Positions 8,591 to 17,672 are shown, counted from the first letter of the stretch. The stretch: 35,659 nucleotides of DNA from Paenibacillus ginsengihumi DSM 21568 (GCF_000380965.1 NZ_KB905600.1:1-35659), one strand, 5' to 3'. Notes: generated by a model from the sequence alone, not told the origin. Program-made: numbers and translations.

Positions 8591-8686
8591 GCTGCCTTCG
8601 CTCCTTCCGGCCCCCGGCCGTCCAATGAAAAAATTCGACTTGTATTATATCAAAAAATGCGGAGCGAAGCCAAAAATGTTCCGGCA

Positions 8687-8722
8687 AGCAAAAAAGAGCC
8701 GTGCCGCCCGCGCGGCAAGCCC
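8687..8722 (-). terminator. Terminator of the L25 gene
   Basis: Minus-strand stem AGGGCT-TGCCG / CGGCA-C-GGCTCT (11 pairs, one bulge, GC-rich) is followed by TTTTTT. It lies just after the L25 stop codon. Confidence 0.8.
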
Positions 8723-8738
8723 TTTCCGATTCTCGGGA

Positions 8739-9386
8739 TTACACGGTTTCTCCGGCCGCCTCTCCCTTTTTCTCGAATTCGCCTTCCACCTTCGCCGCCA
8801 GTTCGGCATTCTGCTCCTCCGGCTCCGCTTCCTTTTGCGGCAGCAAAATCGTGACCAGCACCTCCGTCGGCTCGGCCTTGACCTCGACTCCCGCAGGAAC
8901 CGACAGATCCTGCACCAGGAAGCTGCTGCCGATCTCCAGGCTGCCGACATCCACGGCAATGGCGTCCGGAATTTGCTGCGGGAGACAGCGAATATCGATC
9001 TCGTGATGCAAAATCTGCATGATGCCGCCCGCCTTCACGCCTGCCGGCTCGCCGGTAAACTCCAGGCGAACCGTCGTATTGACCGGCTCGTCCATATTAA
9101 TTTGACGGAAATCGACATGCAGCAATTCCCGGTTCATGATATCGCGCTGAATCTCCGCGACCATAACCGGCTGCTTGCCTGCCGCCGGCACGTCCATTTC
9201 AATAATCGCGTGCGGGCTCATCTTGAGCAGCGCCAGCAGCTCCTTCTGATCGATCGCAATGGGCGTTTCCTTTATCTTTTTGCCGTATACGACGCCGGGC
9301 ACCATCCCCTGCTTGCGCAGCCGGTTGCGGCTTCCCTTCGTCAAGCCGGTGCGAGCCTCGGCCTTAAGACTTGCGTTGGCAGCCAT
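8739..9386 (-). CDS. rplY: 50S ribosomal protein L25, general stress protein Ctc
   Basis: A 215-residue TL5/Ctc-type L25 that binds 5S rRNA in the large subunit. The N-terminal half is the L25 beta-barrel (ARTGLTKGSRNRLRKQGMVPG, GVVYGKK). The C-terminal half is the TL5-like domain, ending in an acidic Glu/Ala tail. The ATG at 9386 is chosen over one six codons upstream because GAGGAGGT lies eight bases before it and MAANASLKAE fits the family. In B. subtilis this gene (ctc) is a classic sigma-B target; a sigma-B-type promoter is visible here too. The prs gene that normally separates glmU from ctc in B. subtilis is absent. Confidence 0.95.
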   Translation of the reverse strand: MAANASLKAEARTGLTKGSRNRLRKQGMVPGVVYGKKIKETPIAIDQKELLALLKMSPHAIIEMDVPAAGKQPVMVAEIQRDIMNRELLHVDFRQINMDEPVNTTVRLEFTGEPAGVKAGGIMQILHHEIDIRCLPQQIPDAIAVDVGSLEIGSSFLVQDLSVPAGVEVKAEPTEVLVTILLPQKEAEPEEQNAELAAKVEGEFEKKGEAAGETV

Positions 9387-9446
9387 CGTGAACAACCTCC
9401 TCATCGAAATGGGTTCCTGCTGAAAATCAGGCAGCTTCTTCTAATT

Positions 9447-9472
9447 GTACCCATGATGAGAAGGTTCAAAAC
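9447..9472 (-). promoter_or_regulatory. Sigma-B-type promoter of the L25 gene
   Basis: Minus strand: GTTTTG (9472-9467), 14-base spacer, GGGTAC (9452-9447), resembling the sigma-B pattern GTTTAA-N14-GGGTAT. It starts about 61 bases before the L25 ATG. A TTGACG nearby is 22 bases from TACAAT, which is too far for sigma-A. Confidence 0.5.
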
Positions 9473-9477
9473 GTCAA

Positions 9478-9518
9478 GAGGGCGAAAGCTTGGGACCGGT
9501 CGTCCCGCTTTCGCCCTC
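9478..9518 (-). terminator. glmU terminator
   Basis: A perfect 12-base inverted repeat (GAGGGCGAAAGC / GCTTTCGCCCTC) with an inner GGGAC/GTCCC extension lies 10 bases past the glmU stop. The tail on the minus strand is TTGACGTTTTG, only moderately U-rich, so termination may be partial. The tail overlaps the L25 promoter. Confidence 0.65.
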
Positions 9519-9528
9519 GTCTCGCTCT

Positions 9529-10941
9529 TTACTGCTGCTCCCTTTGCTGCTCTCTTTGCTGTTTCTTGGCGGCAAATTTCCCGCGCAGCTTCTCCGCATA
9601 GCCCGGCTTGTTGACCTGGCGCTCGCGGGCGATCGCCATATCGTTCGCCTCGACGTTGTGCGTAATCGTCGAGCCTGCAACGACATAGGCGCCCTGGCCG
9701 ATTTTTACCGGCGCGATCAGGTTGACGTTGCTGCCGATGAAGGCATCGTCCCCCACCTCGGTGAGCTGCTTGTTGAAGCCGTCGTAATTGACGGTGATGG
9801 CGCCGCAGCCGAAATTGACATTGCGGCCGATGACCGCATCGCCGATATAGCTCAGATGCGACACCTTCACATCATCACCCAGCCTCGCGTTCTTAATCTC
9901 GACGAAATCGCCGATCTTGACGTTCGCACCAAGATCCGCGCCCGGCCGCAAATAGGCAAACGGTCCGACCGACGTGCCGGGGCCGACGATCGCCCCTTGC
10001 AGGACGGAATGCTTCACGGCGACGTTATCCGCCAGCTTGCTGTCGGCAATGTCGGCATTCGGCCCGATGGTGCAGCCTTCGCCGATGACCGTCGCCCCTC
10101 TGAGCACCGTGCCCGGGTACACGATCGTATCGCTGCCGATCACGACATCCGCCTCGATGTAGGTGGAAGCCGGATCGATGATGGTGACGCCAGCGAGCAT
10201 ATGGCGGCGGTTAATGCGCTGCTTCATCGCCTGCTCCGCCTGGGCCAAGGCAACCCGGTCGTTGACGCCGATCGATTCCGTCGCTTCTTGCAGGCAGAAG
10301 CCTTCCACAATCTCGCCTTGTCCCGCCAAAATGCCGATCACGTCGGTGATGTAATATTCCTGCTGGGCGTTGTCGTTCTTCACCTCGGCCAGCGCCGCGA
10401 ACAGTTTCTGATTGTCGAAGCAATACGTGCCTGTGTTGATTTCCTTAATTAACCGTTCGTTCTCGCTGCAATCCTTCTCCTCCACGACCCGGCTCACGAA
10501 GCCGCGCTCATCCCGGACGATGCGCCCGTACCCGTGGGGGTTATCCAGCAACGCCGTCAGCATCGTCGCCGCGGCGCCCTTCTCCTGGTGCAGCCGAATC
10601 ATGCTCTGCAGCGTCTCCTCCGAGACGAGCGGCGTATCGCCGCAAATGACGACGGTAATGCCCTCTTCCTCGCCCAGCAGCTCCCTGGCCTGCAGCACGG
10701 CGTGCCCGGTGCCGAGCTGCTGCTCCTGCAGCGCATATTCCGCGCGATCGCCCAAGTATGCTTTGACGGCGTCGGCGCCGTGACCGACGATGACGACGCG
10801 GCGGGCCGCATCGATGCTTTCAAGCGCCGAAACGACATGGCCGACCATCGGCTTGCCGCAAACCTTATGAAGCACTTTATACAGTTTGGATTTCATCCGT
10901 TTGCCTTGCCCTGCGGCAAGAACGATCCCCATGATCTTCAA
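9529..10941 (-). CDS. glmU: Bifunctional GlmU (UDP-GlcNAc pyrophosphorylase / GlcN-1-P acetyltransferase)
   Basis: A 470-residue cytosolic enzyme making UDP-GlcNAc, the precursor for peptidoglycan and teichoic acids. The N-terminal uridyltransferase has VLAAGQGKRM with Lys-rich SKLYKVLHKVCGKPM, then CGDTPL and YYITDVIGILAGQG. The C-terminal half is the left-handed beta-helix acetyltransferase (GPFAYLRPGADLG, GDFVEIKNA, NYDGFNK). The start is TTG at 10941: AAGGAGAGG lies seven bases upstream, while the ATG three codons later would leave the ribosome site too far away. The end carries a small REQQ repeat, making it about 14 residues longer than the B. subtilis protein. It follows spoVG as in B. 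subtilis but has no prs partner. Confidence 0.97.
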   Translation of the reverse strand: MKIMGIVLAAGQGKRMKSKLYKVLHKVCGKPMVGHVVSALESIDAARRVVIVGHGADAVKAYLGDRAEYALQEQQLGTGHAVLQARELLGEEEGITVVICGDTPLVSEETLQSMIRLHQEKGAAATMLTALLDNPHGYGRIVRDERGFVSRVVEEKDCSENERLIKEINTGTYCFDNQKLFAALAEVKNDNAQQEYYITDVIGILAGQGEIVEGFCLQEATESIGVNDRVALAQAEQAMKQRINRRHMLAGVTIIDPASTYIEADVVIGSDTIVYPGTVLRGATVIGEGCTIGPNADIADSKLADNVAVKHSVLQGAIVGPGTSVGPFAYLRPGADLGANVKIGDFVEIKNARLGDDVKVSHLSYIGDAVIGRNVNFGCGAITVNYDGFNKQLTEVGDDAFIGSNVNLIAPVKIGQGAYVVAGSTITHNVEANDMAIARERQVNKPGYAEKLRGKFAAKKQQREQQREQQ

Positions 10942-11016
10942 TGCGGTTCCTCTCCTTACTTCAATACTTCGGTTGACGAAGCGCTCCCTGCCATTCAATA
11001 TAGCTTACTTGCGGTC

Positions 11017-11045
11017 AAAAGAAAAGAGAGCCCGAATCCAGGCCC
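11017..11045 (-). terminator. spoVG terminator
   Basis: Minus-strand GAGGGCC / GGCTCTC stem with a loop of about eight bases, followed by TTTTCTTTTG, lying about 30 bases past the spoVG stop. Confidence 0.75.
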
Positions 11046-11075
11046 TCCGTCCGTCACTCATGAAAAATCGGCGAA

Positions 11076-11360
11076 TTACGCCCCTTCTTCGATAACCTCT
11101 TCTTCCGTTGCGGCGCGTTCGTATTCGGCAAGAACCGCTGCCTGAATCTTTTCGCGCGTCGAAGAAGAAATCGGGTGAGCGATATCTCTAAACTCTCCGT
11201 CTGGCGTGCGCTTGCTCGGCATCGCAACGAACATCCCGTTGTTCCCATCGATCACGCGAATGTCATGAACAACGAATTCGTTGTCGATGGTAATGGAAGC
11301 AATGGCTTTCATTCTGCCTTCGGAGTTAACTCGGCGAAGTCTGACGTCAGTAATTTGCAA
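11076..11360 (-). CDS. spoVG: RNA-binding regulator SpoVG
   Basis: A 94-residue SpoVG homologue (B. subtilis 97 residues), a small conserved nucleic-acid-binding protein affecting septation, cortex formation and, in other Firmicutes, many stress and virulence traits. The hallmark [20 protein letters not shown] and [20 protein letters not shown] are intact, as is the [17 protein letters not shown] block. The reading frame contains an ATG at 11384, but translation more likely starts at TTG 11360. AAAGGTGG lies nine bases before that TTG, inside the would-be extension, and homologues start at this point. A near-perfect sigma-H promoter lies 45 bases upstream with an AT-rich tract behind it, the same architecture as the AbrB-repressed B. 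subtilis spoVG promoter. Confidence 0.95.
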   Translation of the reverse strand: MQITDVRLRRVNSEGRMKAIASITIDNEFVVHDIRVIDGNNGMFVAMPSKRTPDGEFRDIAHPISSSTREKIQAAVLAEYERAATEEEVIEEGA

Positions 11361-11404
11361 TTTGTGTTCACCACCTTTTTCCATTTCACAGACTTAAGCT
11401 ATAA

Positions 11405-11431
11405 ATTCCACATTTTAGTACAAAATCCTTC
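11405..11431 (-). promoter_or_regulatory. Sigma-H promoter of spoVG
   Basis: Minus strand: GAAGGATTT (11431-11423), 11-base spacer, GTGGAAT (11411-11405). Both elements match RNAGGAWWW and RNNGAAT at every position. spoVG is the archetypal sigma-H gene in B. subtilis. Confidence 0.85.
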
Positions 11432-11435
11432 TTTG

Positions 11436-11486
11436 CAAACGAATTTTTTATGCAATTTTATAAATTCTTTATAAATTTTAAATTAT
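11436..11486. promoter_or_regulatory. AT-rich tract upstream of the spoVG promoter, possible AbrB site
   Basis: About 50 bases of nearly pure A/T (repeats of TTTATAAA-type sequence) sit just behind the sigma-H -35 and run into the ridA stop codon. In B. subtilis AbrB represses spoVG through an equivalent AT-rich region. Function here is inferred from position and composition. Confidence 0.45.
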
Positions 11487-11872
11487 TCGACATTTAACGC
11501 CGCAATAAGCTCTATTTCGACAAGAACATCCTTCGGCAAGCGCGCCACTTCCACGGTCGAGCGCGCCGGCTTATGATCGCCGAAATACGACGCATAGATC
11601 TCGTTGATTTTGCCGAACTGGTCCATATCTTTGATGAATACGGTTGCTTTGATCACATCGCTGAAGTCGGCTCCGGCCTCGGCCAGCACCGCCCGCAAGT
11701 TGCGGAACACCTGATGCGTCTGTTCCTCCACGCCGCCGGAGACGACCTGGCCGTCCAGGCCGAGCGGGATTTGCCCCGAGGTAAACAGCAGATTGTGGAA
11801 ACGGACCGCCTGAGCGTAAGGCCCGATGGCGGCAGGTGCTTGATTCGTTGCGATTGTCGTCAGTTTGGTCAT
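11483..11872 (-). CDS. ridA: RidA/YabJ family enamine/imine deaminase
   Basis: A 129-residue YjgF/YER057c/UK114 family protein. Such trimers hydrolyse reactive enamine/imine intermediates (for example 2-aminoacrylate) made by PLP enzymes. Family marks: [10 protein letters not shown] near residue 16, [29 protein letters not shown] with the substrate-binding Arg104, and LVEIELIA with the conserved Glu. The ATG at 11872 is preceded by GAGGAG. It starts only seven bases after purR ends, so the two are an operon, as purR-yabJ is in B. subtilis, where YabJ is needed for proper adenine-dependent repression by PurR. Confidence 0.95.
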   Translation of the reverse strand: MTKLTTIATNQAPAAIGPYAQAVRFHNLLFTSGQIPLGLDGQVVSGGVEEQTHQVFRNLRAVLAEAGADFSDVIKATVFIKDMDQFGKINEIYASYFGDHKPARSTVEVARLPKDVLVEIELIAALNVE

Positions 11873-11879
11873 GATACGT

Positions 11880-12719
11880 TCACTCCTCGTCAGATATATC
11901 GTTTTGAAAATAGTTGCCAGGTTCAGCCGTAACCGTTCGCGTCTTCGGATCGACCGAAGACAGCTTGGCCAGGGACACGTAATCGTCCACCAGGTGCTCT
12001 TCGACCTCGCCGGATTCGACGAAGACGCCCACGCCCTGAACCGTTGCCTTGAATTCCTTGAGCAAATCCATCATACCGTGAATCGTTCCGCCCATACGCA
12101 TAAAATCGTCGATGATCAGCACCCTCGACTCTTCCTTGAGCGCCCGCCGCGACAGCGACATCGTCTGAATTCGCTTGTTCGAGCCGGAGACGTAGTTGAT
12201 GCTGACCGCCGAGCCTTCCGTAACCTTGTTGTCCCGGCGCACGATCACAACAGGCAGGTTCAGGAAAGAGGCCGTGGAATAGGCAAGCGGAATGCCTTTG
12301 GTCTCCACCGTCATGACGACGTCAATCTCTTTGTCGGCGAACACCGACGCGAACATTTTCCCCACTTCATTCAAAATCATTGGCTGCCCCATAATATCGG
12401 ACATATACAAATATCCGCCCGGCAAAATACGGTCCGGCTGCTCGAGCTGAGTGCACAATTGCTGAATGAATTGAAGGGATTGCGCCCTGGATACCTTCGG
12501 AATGAACTTGACGCCGCCCGCGGCTCCGGCCAATGTCTGCAGCTCTCCCAGCTTCTCTTCCTCGAACACTTCCTTGATGATCGCCAAATCTTCGCTGATG
12601 GACGATTTGGCCGAATTGTAGCGTTCAGCGAACGTTGTCAAGGGAATCAGCGTATGGGGGCGGAACAGCAAGTATTGGGTCATCTCGACCAATCTTGCGC
12701 TTCGTTTTAATTTTTTCAT
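11880..12719 (-). CDS. purR: Purine operon repressor PurR
   Basis: A 279-residue repressor of purine synthesis genes in Gram-positive bacteria. Residues 1-75 form a winged-helix DNA-binding domain ([20 protein letters not shown]). The rest is a type I phosphoribosyltransferase fold that senses PRPP; the PRPP-binding loop [13 protein letters not shown] is at residues 200-212. Low PRPP, as when adenine is plentiful, favours DNA binding. The ATG at 12719 has a G-rich AGGGGG region upstream. A PurBox-like sequence and AT-rich promoter lie in its leader, suggesting autoregulation. ridA follows in the same transcript. Confidence 0.96.
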   Translation of the reverse strand: MKKLKRSARLVEMTQYLLFRPHTLIPLTTFAERYNSAKSSISEDLAIIKEVFEEEKLGELQTLAGAAGGVKFIPKVSRAQSLQFIQQLCTQLEQPDRILPGGYLYMSDIMGQPMILNEVGKMFASVFADKEIDVVMTVETKGIPLAYSTASFLNLPVVIVRRDNKVTEGSAVSINYVSGSNKRIQTMSLSRRALKEESRVLIIDDFMRMGGTIHGMMDLLKEFKATVQGVGVFVESGEVEEHLVDDYVSLAKLSSVDPKTRTVTAEPGNYFQNDISDEE

Positions 12720-12767
12720 AGTGCGTTCCCCCTCAGCCTAATCATTGAGCCTATGCAAAAGGCCAAA

Positions 12768-12780
12768 AAAACCGAATATT
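12768..12780 (+). promoter_or_regulatory. PurBox-like site upstream of purR
   Basis: AAAACCGAATATT matches the PurBox consensus AWWWCCGAACWWT except for one base. It lies next to a minus-strand TATAAT (12783-12778), so bound PurR would cover the promoter. No second inverted PurBox was found, so this is weaker than a typical paired site. Confidence 0.4.
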
Positions 12781-12928
12781 ATAATGAAAATATATCATTT
12801 TTATACGTATTTATTCAAGTAGCATCATGAAAATTATTTTGACATTAACCTGACATATTTCTGCCGCCAAAACAAGCCGAACCGCTTGAACCACCGCTCG
12901 CGTACACGTCCCCCAGCCCCATGCGTAC

Positions 12929-12951
12929 AAAAACCCGCCGATGCGGCGGGC
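12929..12951 (-). terminator. ispE terminator
   Basis: Minus-strand CCCGCCG-CAT-CGGCGGG hairpin followed by TTTTTG, about 40 bases past the ispE stop. Confidence 0.9.
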
Positions 12952-12990
12952 TCAGCTGGCCATAGATAGGCTTGGGCGCTTCCGTCGTAG

Positions 12991-13845
12991 CTAAGTCAAC
13001 AGCCTGACCGCGTAGACGTCTTTGCAAAATCCGCGCAGGCCGTTGTAGATTCTCGCCACTTTGGCTTCCTTCGAGACGAGGCCGAACACCGTCGGCCCGC
13101 TGCCCGACATAAGCACGCCTTCGGCTCCCATGCGGAGCATGCATTCCTTCAGCTGCCGGACTTCCGGATAAAGCTCCATCGTCACTCCTTCCAGCACATT
13201 GCCGAGCTCCTGGCACAGCAGGTCGAACCGCTTCAGCCGAATCGCCTCGACAACCCGCTCTGTCGACGGGCGGCGGCGAATGCTGCGTACGTTCAGCTTG
13301 CCGTACACCTCCGCCGTCGACACGTTGATCGGCGGCTTGGCCAGCACGACCCAGCACTGCGGCGGCGATTCGATCGGCTCCAGCTTCTCTCCCCGGCCCC
13401 GGGCGACGGCCGTCCCCCCGGTCACGCAGAACGGCACGTCCGAGCCGAGCTCGGCTCCGAGCCGCTGCAGCTCATCCGCCGGAATGTTGAGCCGCCACAG
13501 CCTGTTCAGCCCTCTCAGCGTAGCCGCAGCATCGCTGCTGCCTCCCGCAAGCCCGGCAGCTACCGGAATATGTTTGTCCAAATGTATGTAAACGCCTTGC
13601 CTTACATCGTAACGCTCCTTGATCAGCTTGGCGGCCTGGAAGGCGAGATTTTTCTCGTCCAGAGGAATATAGCCCGCCTGACTGGAGATGATGACGGTAT
13701 CCCGAGGCAGCTCCTGCATCTCGATCCTGTCCGCCAGATCGACCATGGTCATTACCATTTCCACTTCATGAAAGCCGTCCTCCCGCTTATATAACACATC
13801 CAAGGACAAGTTGATTTTGGCCGGAGCTTTCTCATACACCTTCAT
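12991..13845 (-). CDS. ispE: 4-diphosphocytidyl-2-C-methyl-D-erythritol kinase IspE
   Basis: A 284-residue GHMP kinase of the non-mevalonate isoprenoid pathway, phosphorylating CDP-methylerythritol. It supplies precursors for undecaprenyl lipid carriers and quinones. Lys10 in [12 protein letters not shown] and Asp136 in LGSDVPF are the expected catalytic pair. The ATP-binding GHMP loop [14 protein letters not shown] is at residues 94-107. A third motif, [12 protein letters not shown], is near the C-terminus. The ATG at 13845 has AGAGGTG upstream. A TATAGT sequence just after the preceding SASP terminator could be its -10. It lies between the SASP gene and purR, exactly as in B. subtilis (sspF-ispE-purR). 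Confidence 0.97.
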   Translation of the reverse strand: MKVYEKAPAKINLSLDVLYKREDGFHEVEMVMTMVDLADRIEMQELPRDTVIISSQAGYIPLDEKNLAFQAAKLIKERYDVRQGVYIHLDKHIPVAAGLAGGSSDAAATLRGLNRLWRLNIPADELQRLGAELGSDVPFCVTGGTAVARGRGEKLEPIESPPQCWVVLAKPPINVSTAEVYGKLNVRSIRRRPSTERVVEAIRLKRFDLLCQELGNVLEGVTMELYPEVRQLKECMLRMGAEGVLMSGSGPTVFGLVSKEAKVARIYNGLRGFCKDVYAVRLLT

Positions 13846-13925
13846 ACAGACACCTCTTTGCAGCCGTACGTGGTTTACGATCCGTCATTAAACCACTGTA
13901 CCCCTTATACTATACCAAAAACGCG

Positions 13926-13965
13926 ACAAAAAAAAGCTAGGGCCGTTATCCGGCTCTAGCTGCCT
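13926..13965 (-). terminator. Terminator of the SASP gene
   Basis: Minus-strand AGCTAGAGCC / GGCCCTAGCT hairpin with a short loop followed by eight T residues, about 30 bases past the SASP stop codon. Confidence 0.9.
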
Positions 13966-13995
13966 TCGTGCGGAGTCTCTTTCGGCTGTCTGCGC

Positions 13996-14484
13996 TCAGC
14001 TTCCGTATGGGGACGGGACATGCCGCAAGCCCTGCTGGAGCGCTGCGCCGGCCTCGGCTGTCCCCTGCGGCAGACCGGCCTGAACGGCCGTCGCCGGCAG
14101 CGGATATGCCGCCGTGGAACCGAAGGTCGGGGCGGTCTGCCCGTATCGCCCGGCAGCAGCCGGAACAGGGGCGCTGGCTTGCGGCGCAGATGCAGGAACA
14201 TATGCGTGCGGAGTTTGAGCCTGCTGGAACCCGCCGTATCCGTACGCGGGCGGATGAGGCTGCGCCTGCGGCTGAACGGAGCCAGGCTGCGGGCCGGCCT
14301 GCCCTTGATGGCGAGTTAGCGCCTGCTGCGCAATCTGGATAGCCCGCTTCACCATATTGCCCGCATCCTTGGTACGAATGCCGCCCCAGCCTTCCTTCTG
14401 CACGGTCTCGTAAAAGCCGAGATCCTTCGCAAGCTCGTATTTGAATGCCTCCGACATGACTCCTCGCCTGCTGCGTCTGGACAT
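13996..14484 (-). CDS. SspF-type small acid-soluble spore protein with long low-complexity tail
   Basis: Residues 1-58 are a clear alpha/beta-type SASP of the SspF subgroup: [20 protein letters not shown], then [20 protein letters not shown] and AIQIAQQAL. Such proteins coat and protect DNA in the dormant spore. B. subtilis SspF ends at 61 residues. Here the frame continues for about 104 more residues rich in Gln, Pro, Ala, Gly and Tyr (for example [16 protein letters not shown]), ending shortly before a strong terminator. The ATG at 14484 has AAGGAGG eight bases upstream, and a perfect sigma-G promoter is in place. It lies between veg and ispE as in B. subtilis. The SASP domain is confident; the role of the tail is unknown. 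Confidence 0.88.
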   Translation of the reverse strand: MSRRSRRGVMSEAFKYELAKDLGFYETVQKEGWGGIRTKDAGNMVKRAIQIAQQALTRHQGQAGPQPGSVQPQAQPHPPAYGYGGFQQAQTPHAYVPASAPQASAPVPAAAGRYGQTAPTFGSTAAYPLPATAVQAGLPQGTAEAGAALQQGLRHVPSPYGS

Positions 14485-14515
14485 TCGAACAGCCTCCTTG
14501 ACGGTAAGATACGTT

Positions 14516-14545
14516 TAGTATGCTTAGCTTGGAGGCGGCTCATGC
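14516..14545 (-). promoter_or_regulatory. Sigma-G promoter of the SASP gene
   Basis: Minus strand: GCATG (14545-14541), 18-base spacer, CATACTA (14522-14516). Both elements match GHATR and CATNHTA completely, and SASP genes are standard sigma-G targets. Confidence 0.8.
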
Positions 14546-14566
14546 ACGAGAAGCAGGGAAGCCATA

Positions 14567-14611
14567 AGCGGCCGGCCTCTCCGATTCCTTTAAGGCCGAC
14601 CGCTTATGCGG
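14567..14611 (-). terminator. Hairpin downstream of veg
   Basis: A long inverted repeat (GCCGCATAAGCGG-GGCC / GGCC-CCGCTTATGGC on the minus strand, minor mismatches) lies directly after the veg stop. The minus-strand tail is not U-rich, so it may work as a weak terminator or as an RNA-stabilising hairpin. Confidence 0.5.
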
Positions 14612-14613
14612 CT

Positions 14614-14886
14614 TTATTGCTGTATAGTGATGCGCATTTCACCTTCATCGTTGCATACCGTAACTTCCACGGACTCCGTCAAAATATCTGCATAGCTGTA
14701 GGAGACCCGCTTGAACGACTGCTGCTCCTGATCCAGCTTGACAATAAACACGGAAGGGTAGGTTTCCTCAAGAATACCGGAGCGTTCGATCGTCTTTCGC
14801 CGACCGCCGTTCGCTCTCAGCATAATCTTCTGTCCGACATGAGGCTCCAAACTACGTTTGATCTCCAATAGCGAATTTTTTGCCAT
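14614..14886 (-). CDS. veg: Veg family protein
   Basis: A 90-residue small conserved protein (B. subtilis Veg, 86 residues) with the family pattern [31 protein letters not shown] and [11 protein letters not shown]. In B. subtilis Veg is very abundant and promotes biofilm gene expression by interfering with SinR; whether that holds here is inference. The ATG at 14886 is preceded by GAGGTGG. Two consensus sigma-A promoters in tandem suggest very high vegetative expression, matching the behaviour of the B. subtilis gene, whose promoter is a standard strong promoter. Neighbours yabG and the SASP gene match B. subtilis order. Confidence 0.94.
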   Translation of the reverse strand: MAKNSLLEIKRSLEPHVGQKIMLRANGGRRKTIERSGILEETYPSVFIVKLDQEQQSFKRVSYSYADILTESVEVTVCNDEGEMRITIQQ

Positions 14887-14913
14887 TGACCACTACCACC
14901 TCTTTCCTTCTAA

Positions 14914-14942
14914 ATTATAACGCAATAAGGGTAGTATGTCAA
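14914..14942 (-). promoter_or_regulatory. veg promoter P2 (consensus sigma-A)
   Basis: Minus strand TTGACA (14942-14937), 17-base spacer, TATAAT (14919-14914): a perfect consensus promoter about 28 bases from the start codon. Confidence 0.9.
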
Positions 14943-14954
14943 TTTAAGCGAAAT

Positions 14955-14984
14955 ATTATATCAGCCTGACAATCCTGTTGTCAA
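14955..14984 (-). promoter_or_regulatory. veg promoter P1 (consensus sigma-A)
   Basis: Minus strand TTGACA (14984-14979), 18-base spacer, TATAAT (14960-14955), located upstream of P2. It gives a second perfect hexamer pair for the same gene. Confidence 0.85.
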
Positions 14985-15057
14985 CGGGTATTCTCCTTAT
15001 TTTATCCGCTTTTGCCTCAACGTCTTCAATAAACCGTTCACACAATTGTCATAATTC

Positions 15058-15087
15058 CCAAAAAAAGAAAAGCACCTTTCGGTGCTT
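15058..15087 (-). terminator. yabG terminator
   Basis: Minus-strand AAGCACC-GAAA-GGTGCTT hairpin followed by TTCTTTTTTT. The yabG stop codon overlaps the first bases of the stem. Confidence 0.92.
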
Positions 15088-15970
15088 AGCGGGGTATAGC
15101 ATCGGTCATTTTGGGCACGCCCCTGCGGAAGCTTCCGCGCGATTCGATACCGCCGATCCCTTCCAGCCCGCTGTGCGTCAGCCCGATCACGTCCACGATG
15201 TTGACTACATCCTTGATAGGCGTGAAAGCAACCTTGGACGCAATGCACAGCGGATCGAGCGCGTGAATCAGCACTCTGCCCGGCGAGCTGGCAAAATTGG
15301 CGCCCGCCGTCAGCAAAGCTTCAAAATGCGATTGGCATGCTCCGGCGATGATCGTCAGAGCATCTTTGTTCTTCTCGTATTGTCTTGCCATATGGACAGC
15401 ATTCACGAAATTATGTGAGTTTTTGTAGCTGTTCAGGTGAGCGGCGCCGCCCGGTTGGCGCTGCTTCACAATGCCATCGTGGCCCGTAATGACGACGATG
15501 TCCGGGCGAATTCGCGGCAGCAGCCGGTATAAGGCGTCCGCCATATTGGCCTCCGGCACATAGTAGCCTTCAGCGGGAACCTTGAGTACCCCATAGAGGC
15601 TCATGCATTTGCGCAAATAGGAAGGGTCCCCGTCCAAGTGCAGCACTTTGCCGGGCATATCGAAATAGGCTGCGCGAATGACTTCTTTGGAGGCAGCCGG
15701 TTTTTCCTGCACCGAAGAAGCGGAGGTTTGCCCCGTCGCGGGCCCCCGCTGAGCCTGGCGTCTCAGGTTGTGTATCCATCTAGGCTCGGGCACGTGATTG
15801 TGCGCGGTGAAGTCGGCTTCCCGGACGAATTTAAGGTCATGCAGCGGCGCATCGGCCAACAGGCGCATTTCGACCCCGCGCAGAACAGCCTGCTGTCTTC
15901 CAAACTCTTGTATCTTAAATACGATGTCTCCGCCGTATGACTTGCGAATGACCAAATCCCCCTGCCTCAT
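15086..15970 (-). CDS. yabG: Sporulation-specific protease YabG
   Basis: A 294-residue homologue of B. subtilis YabG (290 residues), a cysteine-type protease made in the mother cell that processes spore coat proteins. Conserved segments include GDLVIRKSYGGDIVFKI at the start, VLHLDGDPSYLRKC, RPDIVVITGHDG, NSYKNSHNFV, IIAGACQSHFEALL, and SSPGRVLIHALDPL. The ATG at 15970 has GGGGAGG nine bases upstream. No secretion signal is seen, as expected for a mother-cell cytosolic enzyme. It lies between rsmA and veg as in B. subtilis. The family match is strong; activity on particular coat proteins is inferred from B. subtilis. Confidence 0.93.
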   Translation of the reverse strand: MRQGDLVIRKSYGGDIVFKIQEFGRQQAVLRGVEMRLLADAPLHDLKFVREADFTAHNHVPEPRWIHNLRRQAQRGPATGQTSASSVQEKPAASKEVIRAAYFDMPGKVLHLDGDPSYLRKCMSLYGVLKVPAEGYYVPEANMADALYRLLPRIRPDIVVITGHDGIVKQRQPGGAAHLNSYKNSHNFVNAVHMARQYEKNKDALTIIAGACQSHFEALLTAGANFASSPGRVLIHALDPLCIASKVAFTPIKDVVNIVDVIGLTHSGLEGIGGIESRGSFRRGVPKMTDAIPR

Positions 15971-16071
15971 GCTGCATCGCCTCCCCGTCTATCCTATGGC
16001 GGGCATGGGCGTTTGGTGCCAGTACGGCTTGGCCATTCTCATAGCGTTCGACTCGATTCGAGGCAAAGCAC

Positions 16072-17573
<1,502 letters not shown>

Positions 17574-17621
17574 TGTCGGAACGCTTCCCTTCTGCGGCTG
17601 CTGTAAGCGGGCAAGGAGCGC

Positions 17622-17672
17622 AAAAAGAAGAGGGGTCTTCCAGCGCCTTGGCTTGGACTCCCTCTTCTTTCC
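17622..17672 (-). terminator. yabE terminator
   Basis: Minus-strand stem AAGAAGAGGG / CCCTCTTCTT with a loop of about 30 bases, followed by further T residues (TTTTTG in total). It lies about 50 bases past the yabE stop and inside the falsely open N-terminal extension of rnmV. Confidence 0.8.

Noticed and set aside
8364..9614. 416-codon plus-strand frame opposite pth, L25 and the end of glmU
   Set aside because: It spans three well-supported genes and their terminators on the other strand; composition is typical of an antisense artefact.
15990..16018. Sigma-K-like promoter upstream of yabG (GCACC-type -35, CATAGGATA -10)
   Set aside because: The sequence fits the consensus and yabG is sigma-K-dependent in B. 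subtilis. However, transcription would begin about seven bases downstream, inside the ribosome site, leaving no functional leader.
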